From NCBI RefSeq assembly GCF_001751365.1, contig NZ_LJGT01000041.1:1481045-1545044 (forward strand): a stretch of DNA of 64,000 nt, written 5' to 3'. The translations under genes and the position numbers were made by a program. Each line of letters starts with the position of its first letter. Positions within the stretch are counted from its first letter, which is position 1. The notes under the pieces are model-generated. The model had not been told where the DNA came from. It saw only the letters and a program-made list of their open reading frames with translations, and searched no databases. Source of the DNA: Streptomyces abyssalis. GTDB lineage: Bacteria; Actinomycetota; Actinomycetes; Streptomycetales; Streptomycetaceae. Of the stretch, positions 41,211-49,300 are shown in pieces.

Positions 41211-41477
41211 TCACCACGGCCTGTTCCGGCGGCTCGGGTCGAACGGACCCATTTCCAGGTCTCGCATGGTCTGAAAGCGGCGCGCCGTCGTCATGTACCA
41301 CTGGCCCAGGACGGCGATCGTGACCAGTGCGCCGACGGTGCACACCGCGATCGTTGTGAAGGCACCGCCCTGCAGGTACACCCACGCTCCGAGACCGACC
41401 ACCACGAAGAGCCACCCCCTCAGCCACACGATGTGGTGGCCGCTGCGGGCGAAAGCGAGCTGATGGACAGCCGGCAC
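41211..41477 (-). CDS. small membrane protein with two helices
   Basis: The 88-residue protein has two hydrophobic segments (about residues 18-36 and 39-58) and a charged C-terminus (RRFQTMRDLEMGPFDPSRRNRPW). Third-position G/C is high, so it is very likely coding. It starts 46 bases after the lipase stop on the same strand and may be co-transcribed with it. I recognise no family. Confidence 0.65.
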   Translation of the reverse strand: MPAVHQLAFARSGHHIVWLRGWLFVVVGLGAWVYLQGGAFTTIAVCTVGALVTIAVLGQWYMTTARRFQTMRDLEMGPFDPSRRNRPW

Positions 41478-41523
41478 CAGGAGCGCGACGCTCCCGTGCC
41501 AGCTCGCACGCGGCCCGCCGTAC

Positions 41524-42759
41524 TCAATCGATGAAACGCACCTCCGGGTGGGCGGGGGAAGGGCCGTTCAACAGGTCCTGGGGCCGGCCCCGCAGGTGCT
41601 GGTCGAAGAACGCGGTGATGAAGGCGCGCTGGGCGGCGGTACTGCGTTCGGGATCCACCGTGCCGATGTACTGCTCGCGGAGTGCGGCCGGGACGTCCAG
41701 ATGCTCGTCCAGGGCCGGCACGAACGACTGTGCATCCGTGTAACTGAAGTGACTGCCGTCTTCGAGACTCAAGTCCCGCTTCCACCCGGTCGAGCGGTCC
41801 CAGAAGGACCGCCAGGAGGGCTTGTTGAGGTGTGTCTGGTCGGCCTTGCCCATGAGCATGAACGGACGGTGCAGTCCGCTCCGGGCCACCGGCAGGAATT
41901 CGCTGTCGTTGTACTGAAGCGTGCCGTCCATGTTGACGCCCGCGTCGATACGGCGGTCCACGCGCATGGTCTCGGCCGCGGTCGCGCCTCCCCCTGAATG
42001 TCCGAACATCCCGATCCGCTTCAGATTCAGCGTCTTCCCCAGGCACTTGGGCAGTCGGCGCCCCTCTGCGTCCGGGTTTCGGCCGCTGTGCAGCAGGGCG
42101 AGTTGACCGAGAACGAAGCGTGTGTCGCGCACCCGGGTGTCCACGGCCTTCTTCAGTCCTTCGATGCCGGACATCGGCTTCTGAAGCTCGACCCGGCCCT
42201 GCGGAAACTCCACCGCGGGGGCCTCATATGTGTGATCCACGGTGACGACGACATAGCCACGGCTTGCCAGCTCCGCCGCAGTCGAGGTGCCGAGTGTCCG
42301 GGAGGTCTTCAGGCCCGGCGAGTACAGCACGACAGGCCGGTCCTCACCGTCGTCGGCAGGGGCCGTCGCGGCCGCCTCCGTGCGGACGCCCGCCCAGTCC
42401 ACCTGGCCGGGCCCGGCAAGACCGAAGGAGCCGGATTCGTCCACGGAACGCGCGACGCCAGGAGGCATGTACGGCTGACGCGGATGCCGCTCCGCCCGAC
42501 GGGCCGGATACCAGATGCTGACCATCAGTTCCCGGTCCTTGCCGGCGACCCAGGGGTCACGCCGAGCGCTGTCGACGAGATGGAGTTCGGTGCTCCCGAC
42601 CGGGTGCCGCCCCGTCGACTCCGGCAGCTCGAACCGCACACCCCCATGAGTACGGGTGGGGGGCGGAGCGGAGGGTGCGGCAGAGGCGGCAGCCCCTGCC
42701 GCGACGACCAGGCAGAGGGCAAGAGGCACGGTAGTCTTCACGACCGGTCGAATACGCAT
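41524..42759 (-). CDS. secreted alpha/beta-hydrolase of the PAF-acetylhydrolase/lipase type
   Basis: The 411-residue protein has a signal peptide (MRIRPVVKTTVPLALCLVVA, cleavage near residue 30) and an alpha/beta-hydrolase domain. The nucleophile elbow is FGHSGGGATAAE; DGTLQYNDS and HFSYTDAQ probably hold the acid and histidine. The oxyanion region is VVLYSPGLKTSR. This pattern fits platelet-activating-factor acetylhydrolase II and polyester-type lipases of actinobacteria. It would cleave short acyl esters outside the cell. The ATG at 42759 begins the signal peptide. It is divergent from the S1 protease gene, with TetR-type boxes between them. Confidence 0.85.
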   Translation of the reverse strand: MRIRPVVKTTVPLALCLVVAAGAAASAAPSAPPPTRTHGGVRFELPESTGRHPVGSTELHLVDSARRDPWVAGKDRELMVSIWYPARRAERHPRQPYMPPGVARSVDESGSFGLAGPGQVDWAGVRTEAAATAPADDGEDRPVVLYSPGLKTSRTLGTSTAAELASRGYVVVTVDHTYEAPAVEFPQGRVELQKPMSGIEGLKKAVDTRVRDTRFVLGQLALLHSGRNPDAEGRRLPKCLGKTLNLKRIGMFGHSGGGATAAETMRVDRRIDAGVNMDGTLQYNDSEFLPVARSGLHRPFMLMGKADQTHLNKPSWRSFWDRSTGWKRDLSLEDGSHFSYTDAQSFVPALDEHLDVPAALREQYIGTVDPERSTAAQRAFITAFFDQHLRGRPQDLLNGPSPAHPEVRFID

Positions 42760-42978
42760 GGCGACCAATCTCCGCCCGGGCAGCGCTCAGGACATCCGTC
42801 GCCAGGCGGACTCGCCCCCTGGCATCCCCCGAGCGGCTTCTCGTCAACTCGTCAGGGTCGGCTCCGCGCCCGGGAGTCTGCAGGATCCCGCGGGCCGCGG
42901 GCCCCGGCCGGCGGGCTGGTGCCGTGACGTTCCCGGACCCTCCGCGCGTTGTCGCCCTTCCTAGCTCACCCTGTCCCA

Positions 42979-43002
42979 CTTCTTGAGCAATCGCTCAAGA
43001 AG
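42979..43002. promoter_or_regulatory. TetR-type operator, box 1
   Basis: Ten-base perfect arms CTTCTTGAGC and GCTCAAGAAG flank a four-base spacer AATC. It shares TTGAGC-N4-GCTCAA with three other sites in the window, two of them next to a TetR gene. Confidence 0.8.
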
Positions 43003-43013
43003 CTATACCTTCA

Positions 43014-43033
43014 TTTTGAGCAGGCGCTCAAAA
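43014..43033. promoter_or_regulatory. TetR-type operator, box 2
   Basis: Eight-base perfect arms TTTTGAGC and GCTCAAAA flank AGGC. Its centre is 35 bases from box 1, and it ends 28 bases before the protease ATG, a position suited to repression. Confidence 0.8.
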
Positions 43034-43061
43034 CCTCTGAACGGCCGGAAGGGACGAGGAC

Positions 43062-43823
43062 ATGGGAGTGCACGTACACCGCCGGAGAAAGATCACCGCT
43101 GCCGGTCTTCTGGCCGGCCTCGCGGCGACCGGGACAGCCTTCGCCGGTACGGGTTGGGCGATCACCGAAGGCAAGGAGGCCGCCGGCGCGCCGAACGGCA
43201 TGGTCCAGGTCTCCACCAGCCGCACGGGGAACGGGACTTCACTGTGCGGGGGGTCGCTCATCAACGAGAGGTGGGTGCTCACGGCAGCGCACTGCGTGGA
43301 GGCGAGCAGCGAGGGGGGAGAAGTCGAGTCCATCAGGGTTCTGTACGGCAGCCTGGAACGCGACAGGGGCTCGGCCCTCGCGGTGAAGCGCCGGCACATC
43401 GAGGCGGGGTTCGACCTCGCGCTGCTGGAACTGAAGGACGGTGCAGGCGCTGCTGCCACCGCGCCCCTCGCCGATACCGGCCCCGCGGTCGGATCCACGG
43501 GCGAGGTGTCCGGCTGGGGGACGACCGGAAATGGTGAATTCCCGGACAAGTTGAGGACCGCACGGGTCAAGGTCGACGCGGTCGGCGGGGACTGCACGGA
43601 CGGAGCCGGAGGGCCGGGCGTGTGCACTTCCGAGGTCACCGGTGAATTCGCAGGCGGCGACTCCGGTGGTCCGCTTTTCGTCGACGGCAGGCAGGCCGGC
43701 GTGGTCTCCAACAGCGAGAACTTCGCCTTCGCCGGCGTCGCCGGCAGGCTGCCGTGGATGGAGAAGACGACCGGGCTTGACCTTGACGACGACGGCAGCG
43801 GCGGAGCGGGTCCCGATGCCTGA
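43062..43823 (+). CDS. secreted trypsin-like serine protease (S1A)
   Basis: The 253-residue protein has a signal peptide and a trypsin fold. The mature part starts AITEGKEAAGAPNG rather than the usual IVGG. The catalytic triad is complete: His77 (LTAAHC), Asp118 (FDLALLEL) and Ser201 (GGDSGGP). Cysteines fit two to three disulfides. The C-terminus is Asp/Gly-rich. The next gene overlaps its last eight bases (ATGCCTGA), so the protease and the membrane protein are translationally coupled. Two operators sit directly upstream. Confidence 0.92.
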   Translation: MGVHVHRRRKITAAGLLAGLAATGTAFAGTGWAITEGKEAAGAPNGMVQVSTSRTGNGTSLCGGSLINERWVLTAAHCVEASSEGGEVESIRVLYGSLERDRGSALAVKRRHIEAGFDLALLELKDGAGAAATAPLADTGPAVGSTGEVSGWGTTGNGEFPDKLRTARVKVDAVGGDCTDGAGGPGVCTSEVTGEFAGGDSGGPLFVDGRQAGVVSNSENFAFAGVAGRLPWMEKTTGLDLDDDGSGGAGPDA

Positions 43824-45354
43824 CTGGACCTATCACCCGCTGCGCGGCATCGCCGCAGCACTGCTGGGGGAACGCCGGTCTCAACGGGCCGCGCTGCGGG
43901 CGCTGGCCGCCGTCGCCTCCCTGCCCGGTGGCGGCCGCCTGATCGTGAAGGCGGCCGGCCACCGCTCTCCGCCGCCCGGCCTGGCCGGGTCGGTCGACGG
44001 CGCCGCCGTGACCGTACGTCTCGGCGCGGTGGTTCCGCCGGACGTGGCGCGGGACGCGGTGCGCGCGCTGCCGCCGCTCGGAGCCGGGCTGATCGAGATA
44101 GCGCCGGTCGGCCCGGCCGACGTCCCGGCGGTGTGCGAGGCCGCCGCCGGCCGGCGCGTACCGGTGGTGATACGGGCCGAAGGGCCGGATGCACCGGAGG
44201 TCGTCGAGGCGCTGTCACCCCATGTCGACGCCGTACGTACGGGGCCGGACTCCTGTGCGGTGCAGGCGACTTCGGTTGCCGATGCCGCGGCCGCACTCGC
44301 GGACACGGAGAGCGTGGTCCTGGCGACGCCCGCGGTGCTGAAGCAGGCGGGGCCGGGCTGGTTCACGCGGGTGGCCGAGGCGGCGACGCACACGCACCCT
44401 CCCGCGGCCGGACTCGGCGAGGTGGGCCGCGATCCGCGGCGCTGGCCGGCGTGGTGGTGGGGCGTGCTGGTCGGCGCGGGGATGATCTGTGCCGGGATCG
44501 GGGCCGCCGCGATCACGCTCGGTCCGGTGCTGCTCTGGTACGACCGCGACTACCTGGGCATGTCGACGGAGCAACTGCACGCCGCCAACCACCACTTGGT
44601 GCACTTCCTGCAGCACGACCGGATCACCATGGCGGGCACCATGGTGACGATCGGCATCCTCTACGTCGCTCTGTCCGCCGGCGGGATGCGCCGCGGATGG
44701 CCCTGGGCCCGGGAGGCCTACCTGGTCTCCGGATGGATCGCCTTCCCGCCGCTCTTCTACTTCCTGGGCTTCGGCTTCCTGGAGCCGCTGCACACCGCGG
44801 TCACCCTGGTCCTCTTCCCCGTCTTCCTTCTCGCCACCCGGCGCAAGGGCGTCGGCCGGCCCAGGTGGACCTTGCTCCCGGAGGGGCCCGAACGCGAGCG
44901 CAGACGGGCTCTGGCCGGCCAACTCCTGCTGATCTTCACCGGATCCGGGATCTTCATAGGCGGGGCGGCCGTGTCCGTGGTCGGTCTCACCAGCGTATTC
45001 GTACCCCCCGACCTGGTCTTCCTGCATACCGGGCCCGAGGCGCTGCATACGGCGAATCCGCGGCTGATGTCCTTCATCGCGCACGACCGGGCCGGGCTCG
45101 GCGGCGCCCTGATGGCCACCGCCGGGGCGGTCGTGCTGCTCACCGCGTGGGGGTGGCGCCGCGGGGAGTCCTGGGTCTGGTGGACTCTGCTCCTGTGCGC
45201 CGTCACCGGCTTCCTCCCGGCGATCGTCGTGCACGGCGCCATCGGCTACACCGACTTCCTCCATCTGGCACCCGTCTACCTCGGTGTCCTCCTCACCGCC
45301 ACAGCGCTGGCCCTCGGCCGCGCGTACCTGTGCGCGCCGCGCGCCGTCAGGTGA
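43816..45354 (+). CDS. membrane protein with degenerate PyrD-like head and duplicated four-helix unit
   Basis: The 512-residue product has a soluble N-terminal part of about 200 residues and then eight membrane helices. The head (TYHPLRGIAAALLG and LGAGLIEIAPVG) resembles the first half of class 2 dihydroorotate dehydrogenase, but lacks its FMN and catalytic motifs and stops half way. The membrane part looks like two repeats: LHAANHHLVHFLQHDR and LHTANPRLMSFIAHDR recur with similar spacing, each followed by GT/GG-rich helices. I do not know its function. It is coupled to the upstream protease, which suggests a joint role at the cell surface. Confidence 0.75.
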   Translation: MPDWTYHPLRGIAAALLGERRSQRAALRALAAVASLPGGGRLIVKAAGHRSPPPGLAGSVDGAAVTVRLGAVVPPDVARDAVRALPPLGAGLIEIAPVGPADVPAVCEAAAGRRVPVVIRAEGPDAPEVVEALSPHVDAVRTGPDSCAVQATSVADAAAALADTESVVLATPAVLKQAGPGWFTRVAEAATHTHPPAAGLGEVGRDPRRWPAWWWGVLVGAGMICAGIGAAAITLGPVLLWYDRDYLGMSTEQLHAANHHLVHFLQHDRITMAGTMVTIGILYVALSAGGMRRGWPWAREAYLVSGWIAFPPLFYFLGFGFLEPLHTAVTLVLFPVFLLATRRKGVGRPRWTLLPEGPERERRRALAGQLLLIFTGSGIFIGGAAVSVVGLTSVFVPPDLVFLHTGPEALHTANPRLMSFIAHDRAGLGGALMATAGAVVLLTAWGWRRGESWVWWTLLLCAVTGFLPAIVVHGAIGYTDFLHLAPVYLGVLLTATALALGRAYLCAPRAVR

Positions 45355-45390
45355 CCGTCCGGTGTGAGGTGACCGGCCGGTGGTGACCGT

Positions 45391-46344
45391 TCAGGCGGTC
45401 GAGCGTTCCCCGCGCACCCGGCTCACGAGATCGGCGGCGGCCCGCGGCCATTCGCCCTGGTCGAACGTGAATCCGGCGTCCAGGAGACGGCCCGGCGTGA
45501 CGCGGCGGCTCTTCAGCAGGAGTTCGGTGTCGGTGCGAAGCGCGAACGCGCCGAGCTGTGCCATCCACTTCGTCGCGGGCAGGCCCACCGGGACACCCCA
45601 GGCGGTCCGCAGCGCGCGCATGAACGCGCGCTGCGGCAGGGGTGCGGGGGCAGCGAGATTCACGGGCCCGGTGAGCTCGTCCTTCTCGATCAGGAACTCC
45701 ACCGCGCGGACGAAGTCGTGGTCGTGGATCCAGGACACGTACTGCCCGCCTCCGGCGACCGGTCCGCCGAGCCCCAGCCGCGCCAGTCGCAGCAGGACAT
45801 CGAAGATGCCGCCGCGGTCGGGGCTCATGACCATTGCCGAGCGCAGGGCGACCTTGCGGGTGTGAGGAGTCCTTGCGCGGGCCTGTTCGCGTTCCCAGTT
45901 CTCCGCGATCTTGACGCTGTAGGACCAGTAGTCCGGAACGCCGGGTTCCGTGCCGCCCAGGATGCCGGTGGCCTCGTCGTTGGGTGCGTCGAAGCGGTGG
46001 GCATAGATCGTCGCGGTGCTCATCTGGAGCCAGACACGGGGAGGCCGCCGGGCTGCGGCGACGGCCTCACCCACCACTCGGGCGGAGTCCACGCGCGAGT
46101 CCATCATGGCCTGGAGGTTGGCCTGGGTGTAACGGCAACTGACGCTGCGTCCGGCCAAGTTGATCACGGCGTCACTGCCGTCCACGGCGTCCACCCAGCT
46201 GCCCTGCGTCTTCCCGTCCCAGTGAACGTCAGTGTCGCGGACCGGCCTTCTGGTCAGAACGACGACCTCATGGCCGGCGGCTCTCAGGGCGCGGTCGAGA
46301 ATCCCGCCCACCTGACCGGTCCCCCCGGGTATGACGATCTTCAT
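45391..46344 (-). CDS. TIGR01777-type NAD(P)-dependent epimerase
   Basis: This 317-residue atypical short-chain dehydrogenase (SDR39U1 group) has the nucleotide motif IPGGTGQVGGILDRAL, INLAGRSVSCRYT, MSTATIYAHR in the active-site strand and a DUF1731-type C-terminus (PLPQRAFMRALR). Such proteins are cytosolic; their substrates are mostly unknown. The ATG at 46344 has GAGAGGTG upstream; a GTG at 46353 is possible. It is divergent from the TetR gene, with two operators in between, so it is likely the regulator's target. Confidence 0.87.
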   Translation of the reverse strand: MKIVIPGGTGQVGGILDRALRAAGHEVVVLTRRPVRDTDVHWDGKTQGSWVDAVDGSDAVINLAGRSVSCRYTQANLQAMMDSRVDSARVVGEAVAAARRPPRVWLQMSTATIYAHRFDAPNDEATGILGGTEPGVPDYWSYSVKIAENWEREQARARTPHTRKVALRSAMVMSPDRGGIFDVLLRLARLGLGGPVAGGGQYVSWIHDHDFVRAVEFLIEKDELTGPVNLAAPAPLPQRAFMRALRTAWGVPVGLPATKWMAQLGAFALRTDTELLLKSRRVTPGRLLDAGFTFDQGEWPRAAADLVSRVRGERSTA

Positions 46345-46370
46345 CGGCTTCACCTCTCGTCGGCGCCACC

Positions 46371-46390
46371 GTTTGAGCGGTCGCTCAAAC
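46371..46390. promoter_or_regulatory. TetR-type operator, box 3
   Basis: GTTTGAGC and GCTCAAAC are perfect eight-base arms around GGTC. It starts 27 bases upstream of the epimerase start codon. Confidence 0.8.
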
Positions 46391-46400
46391 AGGTCTTCAG

Positions 46401-46418
46401 TTTAAGCATTCGCTCAAT
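46401..46418. promoter_or_regulatory. TetR-type operator, box 4 (imperfect)
   Basis: TTTAAGC-ATTC-GCTCAAT; each arm departs from the TTTGAGC/GCTCAAA pattern at one position. Its centre is 29 bases from box 3, on the side facing the TetR gene. Confidence 0.65.
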
Positions 46419-46493
46419 AGTTGTGCCATACTCGCGGGCGCATGGTCCGGATCTGATCGGAGGCGACGCCGTGGTGCGCGAGGAGTTGCGGGG

Positions 46494-47141
46494 ATGAGCG
46501 CGGGCGCGGACACGCGCACGAAGCTGCTGGCGGGTGCGCTGCGGACCGTGACCGAGCAGGGATATGCGAAGACCTCCGCCCGTACGGTCGCCGCCGCGGC
46601 CGGGGTCAACCAGGCGCTGGTCTTCTACCACTTCGGCAGCGTCGACGAACTCCTCGCCGCGGCCTGCCGGTACGGCGCCGAGCAGCGGGTCGCGCTCTAC
46701 CGCGAACGCCTCGCCCGGGTGGAGAGCCTGGCCGAACTGCTGGCGCTCGGGCGGGAGTTGCACGCGGAGGAGCGTGTCGGCGGCAACGTCGCCGTCCTGG
46801 CCCAGCTCCTCTCCGGCGCGCAGACACAGCCGCGGCTCGCACCCGCCACCGCCGCGGGACTCGCCCTGTGGATCGACGAGATCGAGCAGGTGCTGGCCCG
46901 CGTCCTCACCGGCTCGCCGATCGCCGAGTTCGTCGACGCGCCCGGTCTCGCCCGTGCGGTGGCGGCGGGCTTCGTCGGGCTGGAGCTCTACGAGGGTGTC
47001 GACGAACAGGGCGCACAGCGTGCCCTGGACGCGCTTGAGCAGCTGTCCGGGCTGGTCGGCGTGCTGGAAGAGCTGGGCCCGGTCGCCCAGCGGGCGGTGA
47101 GGGCCAGGCTGCGGCGGGGCTCCGGGCGACGACGCGCCTAG
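46494..47141 (+). CDS. TetR-family transcriptional regulator
   Basis: The 215-residue regulator has an N-terminal TetR HTH (TVTEQGYAKTSARTVAAAAGVNQALVFYHFGSV shortened here to its recognition part GVNQALVFYHF) and an all-helical ligand domain. It starts at an ATG with GAGGAG upstream. It is divergent from the epimerase gene and faces boxes 3 and 4, the classic arrangement of an autoregulated repressor. Identical boxes upstream of the protease suggest it controls that operon too. The ligand is unknown. Confidence 0.9.
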   Translation: MSAGADTRTKLLAGALRTVTEQGYAKTSARTVAAAAGVNQALVFYHFGSVDELLAAACRYGAEQRVALYRERLARVESLAELLALGRELHAEERVGGNVAVLAQLLSGAQTQPRLAPATAAGLALWIDEIEQVLARVLTGSPIAEFVDAPGLARAVAAGFVGLELYEGVDEQGAQRALDALEQLSGLVGVLEELGPVAQRAVRARLRRGSGRRRA

Positions 47142-47205
47142 AAGGTGCCGCGCGGCCGGCCGGCCCCCCGTACCCGGAGGAGCCCCGGAGTCAGACGAGT
47201 GAGGC

Positions 47206-47247
47206 CGGATGAGGTCAGGCGGGTGAGGTCAGCCGGGTGAGGTCAGG
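47206..47247. repeat. three tandem 14-base repeats over the permease stop codon
   Basis: CGGGTGAGGTCAGG-like units sit at 47206-47219, 47220-47233 and 47234-47247, differing at one or two bases. The stop codon of the reverse-strand permease lies within the array. Confidence 0.75.
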
Positions 47248-48341
47248 CGGGCCTTTCGGCGGCGGCCCAGCCAGGTCTGCACGACCACGACCACGATCAG
47301 GAAGGCGCCGCTGACCACCTGCTGGTAGGCGGAGTCGAGCGAGCCGATCTGGTTGATGACGTTCTGGATGACCTTCAGCAGCAGTACGCCGGCCAGCGAC
47401 CCGCTGACATAGCCCATCCCGCCGGACAGCAGCGTCCCGCCGATCACCACGGCCGAGATCGCCTCCAGCTCCATGCCCTGCCCCAGGATCGTCACCCCGG
47501 AGGCCAGCCAGGCGGCGTTGAGCGCTCCGGCCAGCCCGGCGAGCAGCCCGGACAAGACGTACACCGACACCTTCGTACGGGTCACGGAGGCGCCCATGAG
47601 GGAGGCGGCGTCCTCGTTGCCGCCGACCGCGTAGACGTGCTGGCCGAACCGTGTGCGGCGCAGCAGCAGACCGCCGAGCACGAACAGGACGAGCGTGATC
47701 CAGACGGGTATGCCGACGCCCAGCAGCTTGCCGCGCCCGAGCTCGGCGAAGACCGAGTCCTTCGCGAGCAGGAAGGTGGAGGTGCCCTCTTCGGTGATGT
47801 TCAGCATCAGACCACGGGCACCCAGCATCGCGGCCAGCGTGACGATGAACGGCGCCAACCGGGCCCGGGCGATGAGCAGTCCGTTGATCAGGCCGATCGT
47901 GCCGCACACCGACAGTGCAAGAAGCAGCGCGACGACCGGGCCGTACCGCGAGCCCCAGGCGGCGAGTACGCCGCCCAGCGCGAAGACGGAGCCGACGGAC
48001 AGGTCGATGCCGCCGGAGACGATCACGAACGTCATGCCGAGCGCGACGATGGCCAGGAAGGCGGAGGAGACGGCGATGTTCTCCAGGTTGCCGGCGCCGG
48101 CGAACGAGTCGAAGGACAGCGAGGCGATCAGTACCGTCAGCAGCAACGCGACGAGTGCGCCGTGCTGTTGGGCGAGGGCGCTGAGCCGTTCGGCACGGAT
48201 GCCCCCGCTGCCCGGGCCTGCGGGGCCGGCCCTGTCCGCCGTCCGGTTGCGGGGTGCGCGGCCGGCCGGACCGGCGCCTTCCTGCGAACCGGCGGCTTCC
48301 TGCGAACCGGCGCCGCGGTGACGGGTGTTCGCCGCGCTCAT
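47229..48341 (-). CDS. yjfF: sugar ABC transporter permease, YjfF-like
   Basis: The 370-residue RbsC-family (CUT2) permease has a 55-residue low-complexity N-terminus and then about nine membrane helices. The family signatures GMTFVIVSGGIDLSVGSV and GGTLLSGGMGYVSGSLAG are intact. It is the last gene of a four-gene operon; its start overlaps the stop of the upstream permease by four bases (ATGA). The order binding protein, ATPase, permease, permease is that of ytfQRT-yjfF in Escherichia coli, which imports galactofuranose. A 14-base tandem repeat runs over its 3' end. Confidence 0.88.
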   Translation of the reverse strand: MSAANTRHRGAGSQEAAGSQEGAGPAGRAPRNRTADRAGPAGPGSGGIRAERLSALAQQHGALVALLLTVLIASLSFDSFAGAGNLENIAVSSAFLAIVALGMTFVIVSGGIDLSVGSVFALGGVLAAWGSRYGPVVALLLALSVCGTIGLINGLLIARARLAPFIVTLAAMLGARGLMLNITEEGTSTFLLAKDSVFAELGRGKLLGVGIPVWITLVLFVLGGLLLRRTRFGQHVYAVGGNEDAASLMGASVTRTKVSVYVLSGLLAGLAGALNAAWLASGVTILGQGMELEAISAVVIGGTLLSGGMGYVSGSLAGVLLLKVIQNVINQIGSLDSAYQQVVSGAFLIVVVVVQTWLGRRRKARLTSPG

Positions 48342-49300
48342 CGCTTCCCCCTCTCACGTGCCGCGTACACCGCGAGAACGATGACGGCGGCCTGCGCGAT
48401 CTGCGTCCACGAGGGAGGCAGGTCGTGCTTGATGAGCGTGGCCGTCAGCAGCTGGATGAGTACGGCGCCGGCGACGGTGCCGCCGACGCGTACACGGCCG
48501 CCGCTGAGCGGGGTGCCGCCCACCACGACGGCGGTGATGGCCGACAGTTCCATCAGGCTCCCCAGCGATGTGGGATCGCTGGCCTGGAGCCGGGCCGTGG
48601 CCAGGAAGCCGGCGACGGCCGCCAGCGCTCCGGAGGCGACGTAGACGCACAACAGCACGCGCCGCACGGGGAGTCCGGCCAGCCGGGCCGCCGGGCGGCT
48701 GTCGCCGATCGCCAGCAGCTGTCTGCCGAAGGTCGTGCGCCGCACCGCGAAGCCGACCAGCAGCACGAGGGCCAGCGCGATCAGCACCGGGTAAGGGACG
48801 CCCAGCAGGTCACCCGAGCCCAGGGCGCGCATCCCCGGGTCGCGCACGTCCTCCAGCTGCGGGACCAGTACGAGGGCCAGGCCCCGGCCGCCCACCATGA
48901 GCGCCAGCGTCGCCACGATGGGCTGGACACCGACGAACGCGACCAGCGAGCCGTTGACCAGGCCGATCGCGATGCCGCCCAGCACCGTCGCAAGCAGCGC
49001 GACCCACGGTCCGTAACCCAGGTACAGCGCCACCAGTGAGGTGGAGAGGGCCATCACCGAGCCCACCGACAGGTCGATTCCCTCGGAGCCGATGGCAAGT
49101 GCCATGCCCAGAGCCACGATCAGGATGGGGGCCACCTGCACCGCCTGTGTGCGGAAGTTCTCCGCGGACAGGAAATGGTCGGTGAAGGCGACGTTGAAGA
49201 GCAGCAGTACCCCGACGCCCACGTAGACGCCGTACGCCTGGAGCCAGGAGTGGACGGCGGCCCGGTCCGGTGCGATGCGGCCGGCGACGGCCTCAGCCAT
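48338..49300 (-). CDS. ytfT: sugar ABC transporter permease, YtfT-like
   Basis: The 320-residue CUT2 permease has about nine membrane helices and the signatures GMALAIGSEGIDLSVGSVM and VVGGTPLSGGRVRVGG. It pairs with the following permease to form the membrane channel. Its start overlaps the stop of the ATPase gene by eight bases, consistent with one polycistronic, translationally coupled message. Confidence 0.88.
   Translation of the reverse strand: MAEAVAGRIAPDRAAVHSWLQAYGVYVGVGVLLLFNVAFTDHFLSAENFRTQAVQVAPILIVALGMALAIGSEGIDLSVGSVMALSTSLVALYLGYGPWVALLATVLGGIAIGLVNGSLVAFVGVQPIVATLALMVGGRGLALVLVPQLEDVRDPGMRALGSGDLLGVPYPVLIALALVLLVGFAVRRTTFGRQLLAIGDSRPAARLAGLPVRRVLLCVYVASGALAAVAGFLATARLQASDPTSLGSLMELSAITAVVVGGTPLSGGRVRVGGTVAGAVLIQLLTATLIKHDLPPSWTQIAQAAVIVLAVYAARERGKR

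Larger units (their letters stand above)
42760..43061. other. 302-base divergent promoter region, lipase/protease
   Basis: No gene is seen. The right quarter carries two inverted-repeat operators (42979-43002 and 43014-43033) close to the protease start. The left three quarters are featureless. Confidence 0.55.
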
